Assembly: GCF_026625985.1 (NCBI RefSeq)
Contig: NZ_CP113116.1
Location: 2,170,001-2,234,000, forward strand
Length of the DNA: 64,000 bases
From: Mycobacterium sp. Aquia_213
GTDB taxonomy: Bacteria; Actinomycetota; Actinomycetes; Mycobacteriales; Mycobacteriaceae
Direction: 5' to 3'
The notes beneath the pieces are model-generated. The model saw only the letters and a program-made list of their open reading frames with translations, did not search any database and was not told where the DNA came from. The translations under genes and the position numbers were made by a program. The first letter of the stretch is position 1, and every line of letters starts with the position of its first letter. Positions 35,271 to 43,520 of the stretch are shown here, one piece after another.

Positions 35271-35717
35271 TCAGCTCGGCAAGATGGCTGCGGCTACGGT
35301 GAGTAGTTCCCGCTGAGCCTTTGTGGTTTTGTCAGTGACGGCGGGCAGTTCTGAGACGGCCGCTTCAAGGGCATCGTTGTTACGCGCCTTGTATTTTGAC
35401 CGAATCGTGACAGCCTTGAGGCGACTGACTGGGATATCTGAGTTGTGAAGCGTGGCCTGTACGACGCCGTCCATCTCTGCTCGTTCGAAGCTCCCGTTCT
35501 GACCCTCCGTAGCTCGCAGTGCCGCAGTGTCGGGATGGTGCTTCTCAATAACTTCCAACAGTTCCTTACGTCCCCATGCCAGGATCTCGTCGCGCTCGGC
35601 TTTGGGTGGCGCGGTCGCCTGGTCGCAAATAACTACCGCGGCGTCACTACGGTTGGTGCCCTCTAGAACAACCCATCCCAGCCCCGTCTTGGAGCACTTG
35701 ATGCCGAGGACCTTCAT
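35271..35717 (-). CDS. RuvC/RNase H-fold-like protein with altered first catalytic residue
   Basis: The 148-residue protein opens MKVLGIKCSKTGLGWVVLEG, like RuvC-fold proteins (which have GIDPG...G), but the first catalytic Asp is Lys. A later ALRATEGQNGSFERAEMDG resembles the second acidic motif, and KARNNDALEAAVSELP with TKAQRELLTVAAAILPS forms the C-terminal helices. It is probably a non-catalytic or altered nuclease-fold protein that binds nucleic acid or a phage structure. It is the first gene of a two-gene operon with the Ser/Thr kinase. The start at 35717 is chosen because the fold begins there. Confidence 0.55.
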   Translation of the reverse strand: MKVLGIKCSKTGLGWVVLEGTNRSDAAVVICDQATAPPKAERDEILAWGRKELLEVIEKHHPDTAALRATEGQNGSFERAEMDGVVQATLHNSDIPVSRLKAVTIRSKYKARNNDALEAAVSELPAVTDKTTKAQRELLTVAAAILPS

Positions 35718-36092
35718 TGGTAACCCCCACAAGCCGAATCTGTTGTCGCCATTTTCGTCGTTGGTCGGGGTTTGGCCGCTACGCGACACGCGGTAGCTTC
35801 CACGGCCCCCAATCTTCGCGTTTTACCGGCGACCGAGGACGGTCGTAGTCGCACCGGACCCTACCGCGCGCGTACGCGCAACGCCGGATTTGCCGCGCCA
35901 GCAGGCAACATTGTGCGAAGCAGTGCAGGTACGCAGGCGTCCGTTTGAGTGTGACGTCTTGGTGAGGGGGCGCATGACTGTCGCCGGTGATCCTGCACCT
36001 GAGATAGCTGTCGTTCCTGGGGCTTACCCTCATGGCGCGCCGCTCAGTCCGATTTACGTCATTGTCGCGATCAAGCTGGCTACGGTGCCAGC
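35718..36092. other. Intergenic region between the kinase pair and the restriction operon
   Basis: This 375-bp stretch lies between the divergent kinase operon and the EcoRV-like gene. No open frame looks protein-like. It should hold two divergent promoters. I see no strong palindrome or Shine-Dalgarno near the restriction gene, whose ATG follows directly on a weak leader. Confidence 0.4.
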
Positions 36093-36878
36093 ATGACGGA
36101 GAGCTTGAGCCTCGAGACCTGGCTTCGTGAGCAGTGTGCTGAGTACGCCTTCGACGTCGGCGGTGTCTACCAGGTGGATGGACACCACGCCTATCCGTTG
36201 GTCGCGAACGATGCTGCCGATCTGAGAGGCCAACTCGATGCGGGCGGGCATCTCCTTCCGTTACCAAAGGAGTCTGCTGCGTTGGCGAACGTACTTGAAG
36301 TCAGCATCGTTGCGTTCCTGATTTCCCGCATCGCGATAGTTGCGGGCGCCGACGTGGTGCAGGGTACCGAGCGCGGTTACCCGGACTTGGAGATCAGCGG
36401 CGAAGCCTTCGGTGGTGGATTCCACGCTATCGACATCAAGGCCGCGAGACGTGCGATGAGCACGAGTGCAAATAAGAGGGGGCAGCCCCGCAACGCGACG
36501 CAGAGTGCGATCACGCTGTACACCGGCAACACTTACTTCCGGCATCCGACTCGGAAGTTTGCAGGCACGTTCCGGCCATTCGCGGAGTATCAGTCGCACC
36601 TCGACGTGATCGCGATCTACACCCTCGACGTGGACACCTCGGAGCGTGTGAAGGACCTAGAGCTGATCGTGCAGCAGCCGTGGAAGATCGCCAGCAAGCA
36701 ACGGTCCTCGACCACTCGTGAATACATCGGCGCCGTCAAGAACATCGACGCGATCCGCGACGGCAACGGTGCCTTCGCGACGCCTGAGGAGTTCTACACG
36801 TTCTGGCGGGCATACAGATTCAAGACAGCCCGGGTGGTGGAGCAAATGTTTCAGAAGTTAGCCGACGAAGAGACATGA
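36093..36878 (+). CDS. EcoRV-like type II restriction endonuclease
   Basis: The 261-residue protein matches EcoRV in layout. The active site is YPD at residues 96-98 and IDIK at 113-116, with D98 and D114 sixteen residues apart and K116 two further on, the same spacing as EcoRV D74, D90, K92. E69 lies 29 residues before D98, as E45 does from D74. A C-terminal EEFYTFWRAYR corresponds to DEFLDYWRNYE of EcoRV. The recognition loop differs (RSSTTREYIG versus GSGNTTNIGS), so specificity may differ. The next gene is its methyltransferase. EcoRV residues are recalled from memory. Confidence 0.82.
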   Translation: MTESLSLETWLREQCAEYAFDVGGVYQVDGHHAYPLVANDAADLRGQLDAGGHLLPLPKESAALANVLEVSIVAFLISRIAIVAGADVVQGTERGYPDLEISGEAFGGGFHAIDIKAARRAMSTSANKRGQPRNATQSAITLYTGNTYFRHPTRKFAGTFRPFAEYQSHLDVIAIYTLDVDTSERVKDLELIVQQPWKIASKQRSSTTREYIGAVKNIDAIRDGNGAFATPEEFYTFWRAYRFKTARVVEQMFQKLADEET

Positions 36879-36923
36879 TTGGCAATACAGGTTCCTGTGG
36901 GTGGGTCGTGGGAAGCTGAGGGC

Positions 36924-37988
36924 ATGGTAGGCACGAACGGTGTAGCGATCTCCCTATTCTCGGGCGCAGGCGGACTGGACCTCGGAGCCGAAGACGCCGG
37001 ATTCCAGGTGCGCGCCGCCGTCGAGCGTGATGGGGATGCCGCTCTGACGATGGAGAAGAACTTCGACACCCTCGCGTCCCCCGTCATCCAGAAGGACATC
37101 CTCGAAACGCCAACCAGCGACCTCCTCAAGGCAGCAGGCCTACGGAAGGGGCAGCGCCCGGACCTACTGCTCGGTGGGCCTCCGTGCACTCCGTTCTCTA
37201 AGAGCGGTTTCTGGTTGGAGTGGAAGCGATTGGGCCTCGACCCCGACGCATCTTTGCTGCAGGCGTATACGCGCGTGCTGAGCGAGGCTCGTCCTCGAGC
37301 GTTCGTGCTGGAGAACGTGTACGCACTGACGTACAACAATCAGGCCAGCCGACCCGCGCTCACCCGATTGCTGCAGGAGATAGACAACGCAGGCTACGAA
37401 TGCAATATCAAGGTGCTCAACGCCGCCGACTTCGGCGTCCCGCAGGCACGGCCGCGGCTCTTCATCATCGGCGCTCCCAAGGGCAAGCCCACTCCCGTGC
37501 ATCCTGTTCCGACTCACGGCGGGCGGTGGGAGCGGCGGGATTCCGGCAACGCGGACCGACCCTATGTCACCGCCGGGCAGGCGCTGGAAGGCCTCACAAG
37601 CGATCCAGAGCGCGAGGAAAGGCTGGGAGGCCAGTATGGGAAGCTAGTTCCTGGAATTCCCCCGGGTGAAAACTACCTGCACTACACAGCAGAGCGGGGC
37701 CACCCCGATCCGGTTTTCACCTGGAGGAGCCGCTACTGGTCGTTCCTGCTCAAGCTGGACCCGAGCAAGCCTTCCCCCACGATCCAGGCGCACCCCGGTC
37801 CGAACGTAGGACCGTTCCATTGGGAGAACCGGCGACTCCGCGTGGCCGAGGTCAAGCGGTTGTTCACCTTCCCCGACGAGTTCGAGTTAGTTGGAAACCG
37901 CGCGAGCGTGCAGGCTCAGCTCGGCAACTCGGTGCCTCCACTGTTGGCCAAGCGAGTTGTCGCGGCAGTCAAGCCATACATTGTCTGA
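36924..37988 (+). CDS. DNA (cytosine-5-) methyltransferase
   Basis: The 354-residue protein has the m5C methyltransferase motifs in order: SLFSGAGGLDLG (AdoMet), GGPPCTPFSKSGFW with the catalytic Cys, VLENVYAL (ENV), PQARPRLFIIG (QRxR-like) and QLGNSVPPLLA (motif X). The target domain lies between about residues 185 and 300. It should protect host DNA from the upstream EcoRV-like enzyme. EcoRV itself pairs with an N6-adenine methylase, so this is a different pairing. An in-frame TTG abuts the REase stop at 36879, but the ATG at 36924 is a better start. Its stop overlaps the next gene by one base. Confidence 0.88.
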   Translation: MVGTNGVAISLFSGAGGLDLGAEDAGFQVRAAVERDGDAALTMEKNFDTLASPVIQKDILETPTSDLLKAAGLRKGQRPDLLLGGPPCTPFSKSGFWLEWKRLGLDPDASLLQAYTRVLSEARPRAFVLENVYALTYNNQASRPALTRLLQEIDNAGYECNIKVLNAADFGVPQARPRLFIIGAPKGKPTPVHPVPTHGGRWERRDSGNADRPYVTAGQALEGLTSDPEREERLGGQYGKLVPGIPPGENYLHYTAERGHPDPVFTWRSRYWSFLLKLDPSKPSPTIQAHPGPNVGPFHWENRRLRVAEVKRLFTFPDEFELVGNRASVQAQLGNSVPPLLAKRVVAAVKPYIV

Positions 37989-39685
37989 TGAAGGTCAAAA
38001 GCGATGATCGGACAATCGGTGAAGTCCTCCAAGGTCACTTCCTCAAAGTTCCACGGTTTCAACGACCGTATGAATGGACCAAGGAAGAGGTTGACGACTT
38101 CTGGGATGACATACATGGCGCCAATAACGATTACTTCATCGGCTCGATGGTCCTCTTTCAATCAACGCATGGTCTACAAGGAATCGTCGATGGCCAACAG
38201 CGGCTAACAACTATCACGTTGCTGCTATGCATCCTCCGCGATGAATTAGAGCGGGTGGGATTGACCGACGAGGGCGCGGGCCTCCACAATCTCATCGAAC
38301 GTCGAAGCGTGCTCGATAACAAGAGTCATTTTGTCTTGCAGACCGATGAAAGCAGTCCCTACCTACGCTATATGCAGTCGTTCCCCCGGCAGGGTGACGC
38401 GCTCGTCTCCGATGCCGAGAAGCTTCTTAGGCTTGCGGCAGATTTATTGCGCACGCGTGTACGCCGTGTGATGAGCCAGGATCCGGCGAAGGCACAGGAG
38501 CACCTTCTCAAGCTGCGGCAAACGATACTCGGCCTGCGTCTGATTACCGTCGAGGTCGACAACGAGGACGACGCGACAGTAATCTTCCAGACGCTGAATA
38601 GTCGTGGTCGGGACCTCGCGACCGCTGACCTTGTCAAGAGTCACCTTTTTTCACATCTACGCGCAGAGAATCCTGCGAATGATGCGGCACGTGAAAAATG
38701 GACGCAGATACGTGCGGGTTTCTCCGCATCACGGGCCGACTTGCCTATAGATAGATTCCTGCTGCACAGTTGGTTGTCGCGCCGCGATTACTTGGCACAG
38801 GCCGATCTCGGCAAGACAGTCCGAAAGTCAATACGTCGCACCGAGGCAATGAGTTACCTCGACGGCCTAGTGCTCGATGCAAGGCTGTATCGCGAGATCA
38901 ATGAACCCGATTTCCGAGACACATGGCAGCGGGAAGAAAGACCCTGCAAAGCGGCATTTTCTGCACTGCAGACATTTAGAGTCCGGCAACCGCTTCCTTG
39001 GCTGCTCGCGGTCTGGCGTGATTACGACGGCGGCAATTTGAAGTTAAAGCATGCGAACGCCGCTGCGACGGCAATCGAGCGATTTCACTTCCTGTCCACG
39101 GCGGTAGCAAGTCAACCATCTTCAGGCGGCATATCGAAGATGTATGCGACCCACGCACGGCAACTTTTCGCAGCTTCGTCTGGTCAAGCCAAGGTAGAGA
39201 TCATTCGCGATCTTCATAAGAAGATTTCTGCGGGGCAGCGGCTACCGACACTCGACCAATTCGCAGCGGCGTTTGCGCAGGTCAAATACTCCAGGGTTTT
39301 TACTCAGCAGAGCAGACTCGTCGCCTACACGCTAAGCCGCTTGCACGCTCACTTCGTCGCAGCGCCCATTGACTTCAGCCAGATGACTATCGAGCACATC
39401 GCGCCACAGACTCGGAGGGTAGGACCGACAGCTGTCTCTGTACTTGACGTAGCAAGACTGGGCAATCTCATCCTGGTCCCCAAAGAGTTGAATGAGAAAC
39501 TCGGGACGAAGTCCTTCAAAGACAAACAGGCCCTGCTGCAGGCGGCGGCTGACGACGGACTGTATGTCGACCCCTATGTGTTGTCTGCCAGCAGGTGGAC
39601 CGAAGACCAGATTCACGAACGCACCCGCACATTGGCTGAGGCCGCGTACGGAAGGGTCTGGTCGCTTGCTGAGGTGCGGCCATAA
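37988..39685 (+). CDS. GmrSD-like DUF262/DUF1524 nuclease (modified-DNA-dependent)
   Basis: The 565-residue protein has the DUF262 motifs VPRFQRPYEW and GIVDGQQRLTT, plus the IFQTLNSRGRDLATADLVKSHLF segment, giving a ParB-like DGQQR NTPase domain. The C-terminal DUF1524 domain contains TIEHIAPQ and LGNLILVPKELN (HNH-type nuclease). This is the fused GmrS-GmrD layout of type IV restriction enzymes, which attack glucosylated or otherwise modified phage DNA. Its ATG overlaps the methyltransferase stop (TGATG), so the three genes form one operon. It must tolerate the host m5C mark. Confidence 0.82.
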   Translation: MKVKSDDRTIGEVLQGHFLKVPRFQRPYEWTKEEVDDFWDDIHGANNDYFIGSMVLFQSTHGLQGIVDGQQRLTTITLLLCILRDELERVGLTDEGAGLHNLIERRSVLDNKSHFVLQTDESSPYLRYMQSFPRQGDALVSDAEKLLRLAADLLRTRVRRVMSQDPAKAQEHLLKLRQTILGLRLITVEVDNEDDATVIFQTLNSRGRDLATADLVKSHLFSHLRAENPANDAAREKWTQIRAGFSASRADLPIDRFLLHSWLSRRDYLAQADLGKTVRKSIRRTEAMSYLDGLVLDARLYREINEPDFRDTWQREERPCKAAFSALQTFRVRQPLPWLLAVWRDYDGGNLKLKHANAAATAIERFHFLSTAVASQPSSGGISKMYATHARQLFAASSGQAKVEIIRDLHKKISAGQRLPTLDQFAAAFAQVKYSRVFTQQSRLVAYTLSRLHAHFVAAPIDFSQMTIEHIAPQTRRVGPTAVSVLDVARLGNLILVPKELNEKLGTKSFKDKQALLQAAADDGLYVDPYVLSASRWTEDQIHERTRTLAEAAYGRVWSLAEVRP

Positions 39686-39729
39686 AAGTCACAGGTCTTC
39701 GAGATCGCTGCGCACTGCGCTCCGTGGGC

Positions 39730-39998
39730 GATGAGGCGAGCAAGACAAGAGCCTGATCTATATTGCCGTCGGATATCGCGTCAAGATGGTCGGCCGACCC
39801 AGTGGGGCTTTGGCGCACCTGCGCGATCACCAGCGGGTGCGGGCGACGGAACTTTTCGAGCGCGGCCGTCGGATTCAAACCTCCCCAGGAGATCAGGGCG
39901 CCCAGCGTTACGGTGCCGATCGGCCGTTGTTGGTAGTCGGCCGCCGACAGATGACCTCGCAGGCATGGTGCAGGAAGACTTCACCGGGCGGGATGACC
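39730..39998 (-). pseudogene. LysR gene fragment (middle part)
   Basis: The minus strand closely follows the middle of the LysR gene at 43404-44285, corresponding to about 43837-44118. Translation gives ALEKFRRPHPLVIAQVRQS and GSADHLDAISDGNIDQAL, matching LEEFRRLHPLVTVQLRQS in the intact protein. Frameshifts and a deletion of about 30 bp near 39950 make it non-functional. It fills the gap between the GmrSD-like gene and the EcsC-like gene. Confidence 0.7.
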
Positions 39999-40143
39999 CA
40001 TTGACAACGTGAGATCAGCTAGTCCATCTCAGCGAACTTAATGCGCCGATGAGTACCAGGTGGTGAGAGCCGCATTGCTCGCCCGCTCGATCCCGCATTG
40101 TGTGCTCTGATGTACCCGAGCCCAATCACGTGGGGAGCATCCG
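39999..40143. other. Gap between the lysR fragment and the EcsC-like gene
   Basis: This 145-bp stretch shows no coding frame. It likely holds the promoter of the EcsC-like gene, which starts with GTG at 40144. Nothing else is visible. Confidence 0.35.
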
Positions 40144-41190
40144 GTGGCGCTATCTGAGTACGAGCAAGCACAGCTCAAGAAGGTCGCCGCGCACAAGGAG
40201 CGCATCCTCAGTCGTAAGTCGCGTCGACTATTTCCCGTCACCGTAGGCGGGATGGGTTCAGGGCTGTTCGGCAAGCTTGTGAAGCTGCCAGGCCTTCGCC
40301 AGGCGAAAGACCAGGGCGCGGCGCTGTTGGACGCAACGGCGGCGGGTGCGGGCAAGTTCATGGCCAGAACGGCTCAACTGACGACGTCTGACACTCACGT
40401 CATCGATGGCTACGCGCGGAAAGGTCATTCGGTCGAGCATCTCGAAGACATCAGGAAGCTCGACCTGAGGGCGATCGACGATGTGGCTTCATTCGCTCTG
40501 CTGCATCACGCCTACTCGCTATCGGCAGCAGCGGAAGGTGCGGCAGCCGGTCTCGCCATCAACGGCGGCGAGGTAGTGGCAACTGCTGGTTCGGTGGCAA
40601 CCGGCGGAGTTGCGGCCGCGCCAGGACTAAGCACCGTCGTCGCGGCGATGGGAGTCGACGCCGCAGCGCTTTTGACCGCTTGCACCGGTGTTGTCGCTCG
40701 GGACGCTCTCTATTACGGCTACGACCCGCGCGATCCCGCCGAAGAGATCTTCATGATGCAAGTCATCGGGTTAGCGTTGGCAACCACGGCATCGGCGAAA
40801 GCCGCTGCCTACCAACAGCTTGCGACCTTGGCGGAGAGCCTGGCTCGAGATGCGACTTGGCAAGAGCTCGATCAGCAGACGTTCGACAAGGTGGCTCAGA
40901 GGTTTGCCGTGAAGTTCAGCCGTAAGCTGATGGAGAAGAGGGCTTTTCAACTTATTCCCGTCGTCGGAGTCGGGATTGGCGCAGCCTTGAACTGGAAGAC
41001 GGTTGCCGAGATCGCCGATGCGGCCTACTGGGTCTACCGCGAGCGATTCTTGTACGACAAGGGCGGCAGCGTCGAGCCCATCGATGTCGATGTCACCGAC
41101 GGTGATTCCGACGACGGTGCGATTGATGTCGTCGACATCCTGAAGTCGGAAGGCGTCGACATCGACGGCCTCCATCCCGAAGATGACTGA
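40144..41190 (+). CDS. EcsC-family protein
   Basis: The 348-residue protein has the EcsC signature near the C-terminus (RAFQLIPVVGVGIGAALNWKTVAEIADAAYWVYRERFL). The middle is Ala/Gly-rich and could be amphipathic or membrane-associated (GGVAAAPGLSTVVAAMGVDAAALLTACTGVVARDALYYGYDP). The C-terminus is very acidic (DVDVTDGDSDDGAIDVVD). EcsC proteins are membrane-linked but their chemistry is unclear. It is followed 26 bp later by an HD alarmone-hydrolase-like gene on the same strand, so they may work together. GTG start. Confidence 0.7.
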   Translation: MALSEYEQAQLKKVAAHKERILSRKSRRLFPVTVGGMGSGLFGKLVKLPGLRQAKDQGAALLDATAAGAGKFMARTAQLTTSDTHVIDGYARKGHSVEHLEDIRKLDLRAIDDVASFALLHHAYSLSAAAEGAAAGLAINGGEVVATAGSVATGGVAAAPGLSTVVAAMGVDAAALLTACTGVVARDALYYGYDPRDPAEEIFMMQVIGLALATTASAKAAAYQQLATLAESLARDATWQELDQQTFDKVAQRFAVKFSRKLMEKRAFQLIPVVGVGIGAALNWKTVAEIADAAYWVYRERFLYDKGGSVEPIDVDVTDGDSDDGAIDVVDILKSEGVDIDGLHPEDD

Positions 41191-41216
41191 CTAAGCGAAC
41201 TAAGGACGGCACGCAC

Positions 41217-41687
41217 ATGGACCTCATTGCGACGGCGGACGCAATTGCGGCCGAGGCGCATGCCGGCCAGGTCGACAAGGCCGGCATGCCCTACGTGGGA
41301 CACGTCCGCCGGGTGGCGTCCTACGTGGACCCCACTAACACCGAGGCCGTGGTGGCGGCGCTGCTGCACGACGTCATTGAGGACACCGGCATCAACGCGG
41401 CGGAACTGAGCGACCGCGGGATCCCGCAGGCGGCGATCGACGCGATCGAGCTGCTCACCCGCCGCGACGACCAGCCGTCCGCCAGTTACTACCAGCGCAT
41501 CAGCGAGCACCCGACCGCCCGGGAAGTGAAGCTCGCGGATCTGGCCGACAACACCGATCCCGATCGCCTGGCCACGCTGAGTGAGTCCGACCGTCAACGG
41601 CTGACGCAGAAGTACTCGGGCGCCTACGCGGCACTCGGCGCCGACTTCGACGACGGTTCCCGGCGCAGATCTCGTGCAGCGCAATGA
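41217..41687 (+). CDS. Small HD-domain protein, (p)ppGpp-hydrolase-like (SAH/Mesh1 type)
   Basis: The 156-residue protein matches the hydrolase half of SpoT/RelA-like enzymes and small alarmone hydrolases: AAEAHAGQVDKAGMPYVGHVRRVA, ALLHDVIEDT (HD and ED motifs) and VKLADLADNT (KxAD metal ligand). No synthetase or TGS domain is present. It would hydrolyse ppGpp or a related nucleotide, or may be an antitoxin to a toxic small alarmone synthetase, but no such synthetase is seen nearby. It follows the EcsC-like gene by 26 bp. The last codons are duplicated downstream of the 13E12 gene. Confidence 0.8.
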   Translation: MDLIATADAIAAEAHAGQVDKAGMPYVGHVRRVASYVDPTNTEAVVAALLHDVIEDTGINAAELSDRGIPQAAIDAIELLTRRDDQPSASYYQRISEHPTAREVKLADLADNTDPDRLATLSESDRQRLTQKYSGAYAALGADFDDGSRRRSRAAQ

Positions 41688-41800
41688 ATTTAGTTGTCGA
41701 CGTATCGCGCGATCGTGTCGACGAGCGCCTTGAGGGCGCCGGTTTGGGACTCCGCGGAGGCCAGATACAGCGTCCACGTCAGCGGCGGGCTGAGCGGCAT
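41632..41800 (+). repeat. Direct repeat A flanking the 13E12 gene
   Basis: The segment from the last codons of the HD gene to the lysR C-terminal fragment (41632-41800) is repeated at 43344-43520 in the same orientation. Shared sequence includes CCGACTTCGAC and CGGCGCAGATCT, then the LysR 3' end. The two copies flank the 13E12-type gene and are clearly diverged. Confidence 0.6.
41690..41800 (-). pseudogene. LysR gene fragment (C-terminal end)
   Basis: The minus strand encodes PLSPPLTWTLYLASAESQTG followed by ALKALVDTIARYVDN and TAA. It matches the end of the intact LysR protein at 43404-44285 (PLSPPLTWTLYLASAESQTG, then GAVRALVDTITRYVEV). The matching piece stops near 41800 and then runs into unrelated sequence. 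With the middle fragment at 39730 it would make one gene only if the order were rotated. Confidence 0.7.
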
Positions 41801-41900
41801 GACCTGACTTGGCTGAGCACCTGTTGGTAGTTGATGACGGTCGCTTCCGGCGCGGTTTGGGCGGCCGAGTCTTGTCGTACCCGGCTGCGATGATGGGGTC

Positions 41901-43151
41901 ATGTCTTCGACCGCACCGTCACTAGCGGTGGTGAGTCCTGCCGAGCGAGTTGAGGTGTTGTTTGACGAGTTGGCGGAGTTGACCGGTCAGCGTAATGCGA
42001 TTGATGGGCGCATTGTGGAGATCGCCGCTGAGATAGATCGCGACGAGCTGTGCGGGGTCACCGGCGCGCGGTCGGTGGCGGCGTTGATGGGCTGGAAGAC
42101 CGGCTCATCATCGGCGAACGCCCACACGATCGCCACGGTGGCGCGCCGGCTAGCGGAGTTTCCCCGCTGCGCGGCGGGCCTGCGGGAGGGTCGGCTGTCA
42201 CTCGATCAGGTCGGGGTGATCGCGGCGCGGGCGGGCGGGGGATCTGATGAGCATTATGCGGCGCTGGCCGCGGTGGCGACGGTCGGCCAGTTGCGTACCG
42301 CGGTCAAGCTGGAACCGCGACCCGAACCCGATTCTGCCCGGCCAGGCCCGCAGGCCTCGATCACCAAGACCTCCGACGAGGAGTTCACGTGGTGGCGGAT
42401 CCGGCTTCCGCACCTGGACGCGGCGACGTTCGACGCGGCGTTGGCCGCGCATCGGGAGGCGCTGATCGCCGAGTGGAAGCACGATCACGACACTGGCGAC
42501 GGCGCCTGCGATCAGGTGCCGCCGTTGCCGGGCACTGTCGAGGCGTTTATGCGCCTGGTGGAGACGGGGTGGGACGCCGAGGCGGCCCGCCGACCCCACG
42601 GGCAGCACACCACCGTGGTGGTGCACGTCGATGTTGCCCAGCGCGCCGCCGCGCTGCATCTGGGTCCGCTGCTCACCGACGCCGAACGCCGATACCTGAG
42701 CTGTGATGCCACTTGTGAAGTCTGGTTCGAACGTGACGGCGAGGTCATCGGCGCCGGGCGCGCGACGCGGGTGATCAACCGGCGGCTTCGCCGCGCCCTC
42801 GAGCACCGCCACCGAACGTGCGCGGTTGCCGGCTGTGGTGCCACCCGCGGACTGCACGCACACCACATCCGGCACTGGGAAGACGGCGGACTGACCGAGT
42901 TGGCCAACCTGGTGCTGGTGTGCCCGTATCACCACCGGTTGCACCACCGCGGCGTGATCACCATCACCGGAACCGCAGACGACCTCACCATCACCGACAG
43001 CTCCGGTGGACCGCTGCGCGCGGGATCGCTCGCGCGTCCACCCAACCTTGCCCCGCCCGATGTCCCACCGTGTCCCGGGCCCACCGGCGAGCGCGCCGAC
43101 TGGTGGTGGTATGAACCCTTCCAGCCACAACCACCACCACCAACCAACTAG
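41901..43151 (+). CDS. 13E12-family DUF222-HNH endonuclease protein
   Basis: The 416-residue protein has an N-terminal DUF222 domain (VEVLFDELAELTGQRNAIDGRIVEIAAEIDRDELCGVTGARSVAALMGWK) and a C-terminal HNH motif (TCAVAGCGATRGLHAHHIRHWEDGGLTELANLVLVCPYHHRLHH) with zinc cysteines. It belongs to the mycobacterial 13E12 repeat family, whose copies are dispersed and can serve as prophage attachment sites (phiRv1 in M. tuberculosis). The Pro-rich tail is typical. It is flanked by direct repeats of the neighbouring HD/lysR 3' ends, suggesting insertion with duplication. It may be mobile, but no transposase is present. Confidence 0.85.
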   Translation: MSSTAPSLAVVSPAERVEVLFDELAELTGQRNAIDGRIVEIAAEIDRDELCGVTGARSVAALMGWKTGSSSANAHTIATVARRLAEFPRCAAGLREGRLSLDQVGVIAARAGGGSDEHYAALAAVATVGQLRTAVKLEPRPEPDSARPGPQASITKTSDEEFTWWRIRLPHLDAATFDAALAAHREALIAEWKHDHDTGDGACDQVPPLPGTVEAFMRLVETGWDAEAARRPHGQHTTVVVHVDVAQRAAALHLGPLLTDAERRYLSCDATCEVWFERDGEVIGAGRATRVINRRLRRALEHRHRTCAVAGCGATRGLHAHHIRHWEDGGLTELANLVLVCPYHHRLHHRGVITITGTADDLTITDSSGGPLRAGSLARPPNLAPPDVPPCPGPTGERADWWWYEPFQPQPPPPTN

Positions 43152-43236
43152 GTAGCCCACCGCCGGCGGTCATGACCAGCACCGGATCAAAGCCCAAACG
43201 GGTGGGGGATCAAGAAATTCGTTCGCGATACGCGCA

Positions 43237-43304
43237 GCCGGCCCGCCACGCCGACGACCTGACCCGCACCGCCGGCCCGCCACCCCGACGACCTCGGCAA
43301 CACC
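43237..43304 (+). repeat. Two-unit 34-bp tandem repeat
   Basis: Units at 43237-43270 and 43271-43304 share a 24-bp core (GCCGGCCCGCCAC then CCGACGACCT) with one mismatch. It lies between the 13E12 gene and repeat B, with only two copies. Probably a replication-slippage repeat. Confidence 0.5.
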
Positions 43305-43343
43305 GCACCGCGATCCGCGCCGACGTGCGCACTAACGTGAGCC

Positions 43344-43520
43344 AACTCGGGCCGACTTCGACAGCGGGACTCGCGGCGCAGATCTATTGCGGCACAGTGA
43401 AGTTCATACCTCGACGTAGCGGGTGATGGTGTCGACGAGTGCGCGCACGGCGCCGCCGGTTTGAGACTCCGCGGAAGCCAGATACAGCGTCCAGGTCAGC
43501 GGCGGGCTCAGCGGAATGAC
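43344..43520 (+). repeat. Direct repeat B flanking the 13E12 gene
   Basis: This is the second copy of the segment at 41632-41800. It contains a non-coding remnant of the HD gene's 3' end at 43344-43400 and the true 3' end of the intact lysR gene. Together with copy A it brackets the 13E12 gene. Confidence 0.6.

Noticed and set aside
35718..36092. Small ORFs before the restriction operon as a controller (C) protein
   Set aside because: No helix-turn-helix pattern and no ribosome site in either strand.
43237..43304. Two similar units as a possible CRISPR
   Set aside because: Only two adjoining copies, no spacer structure and no cas genes; a slippage repeat is simpler.
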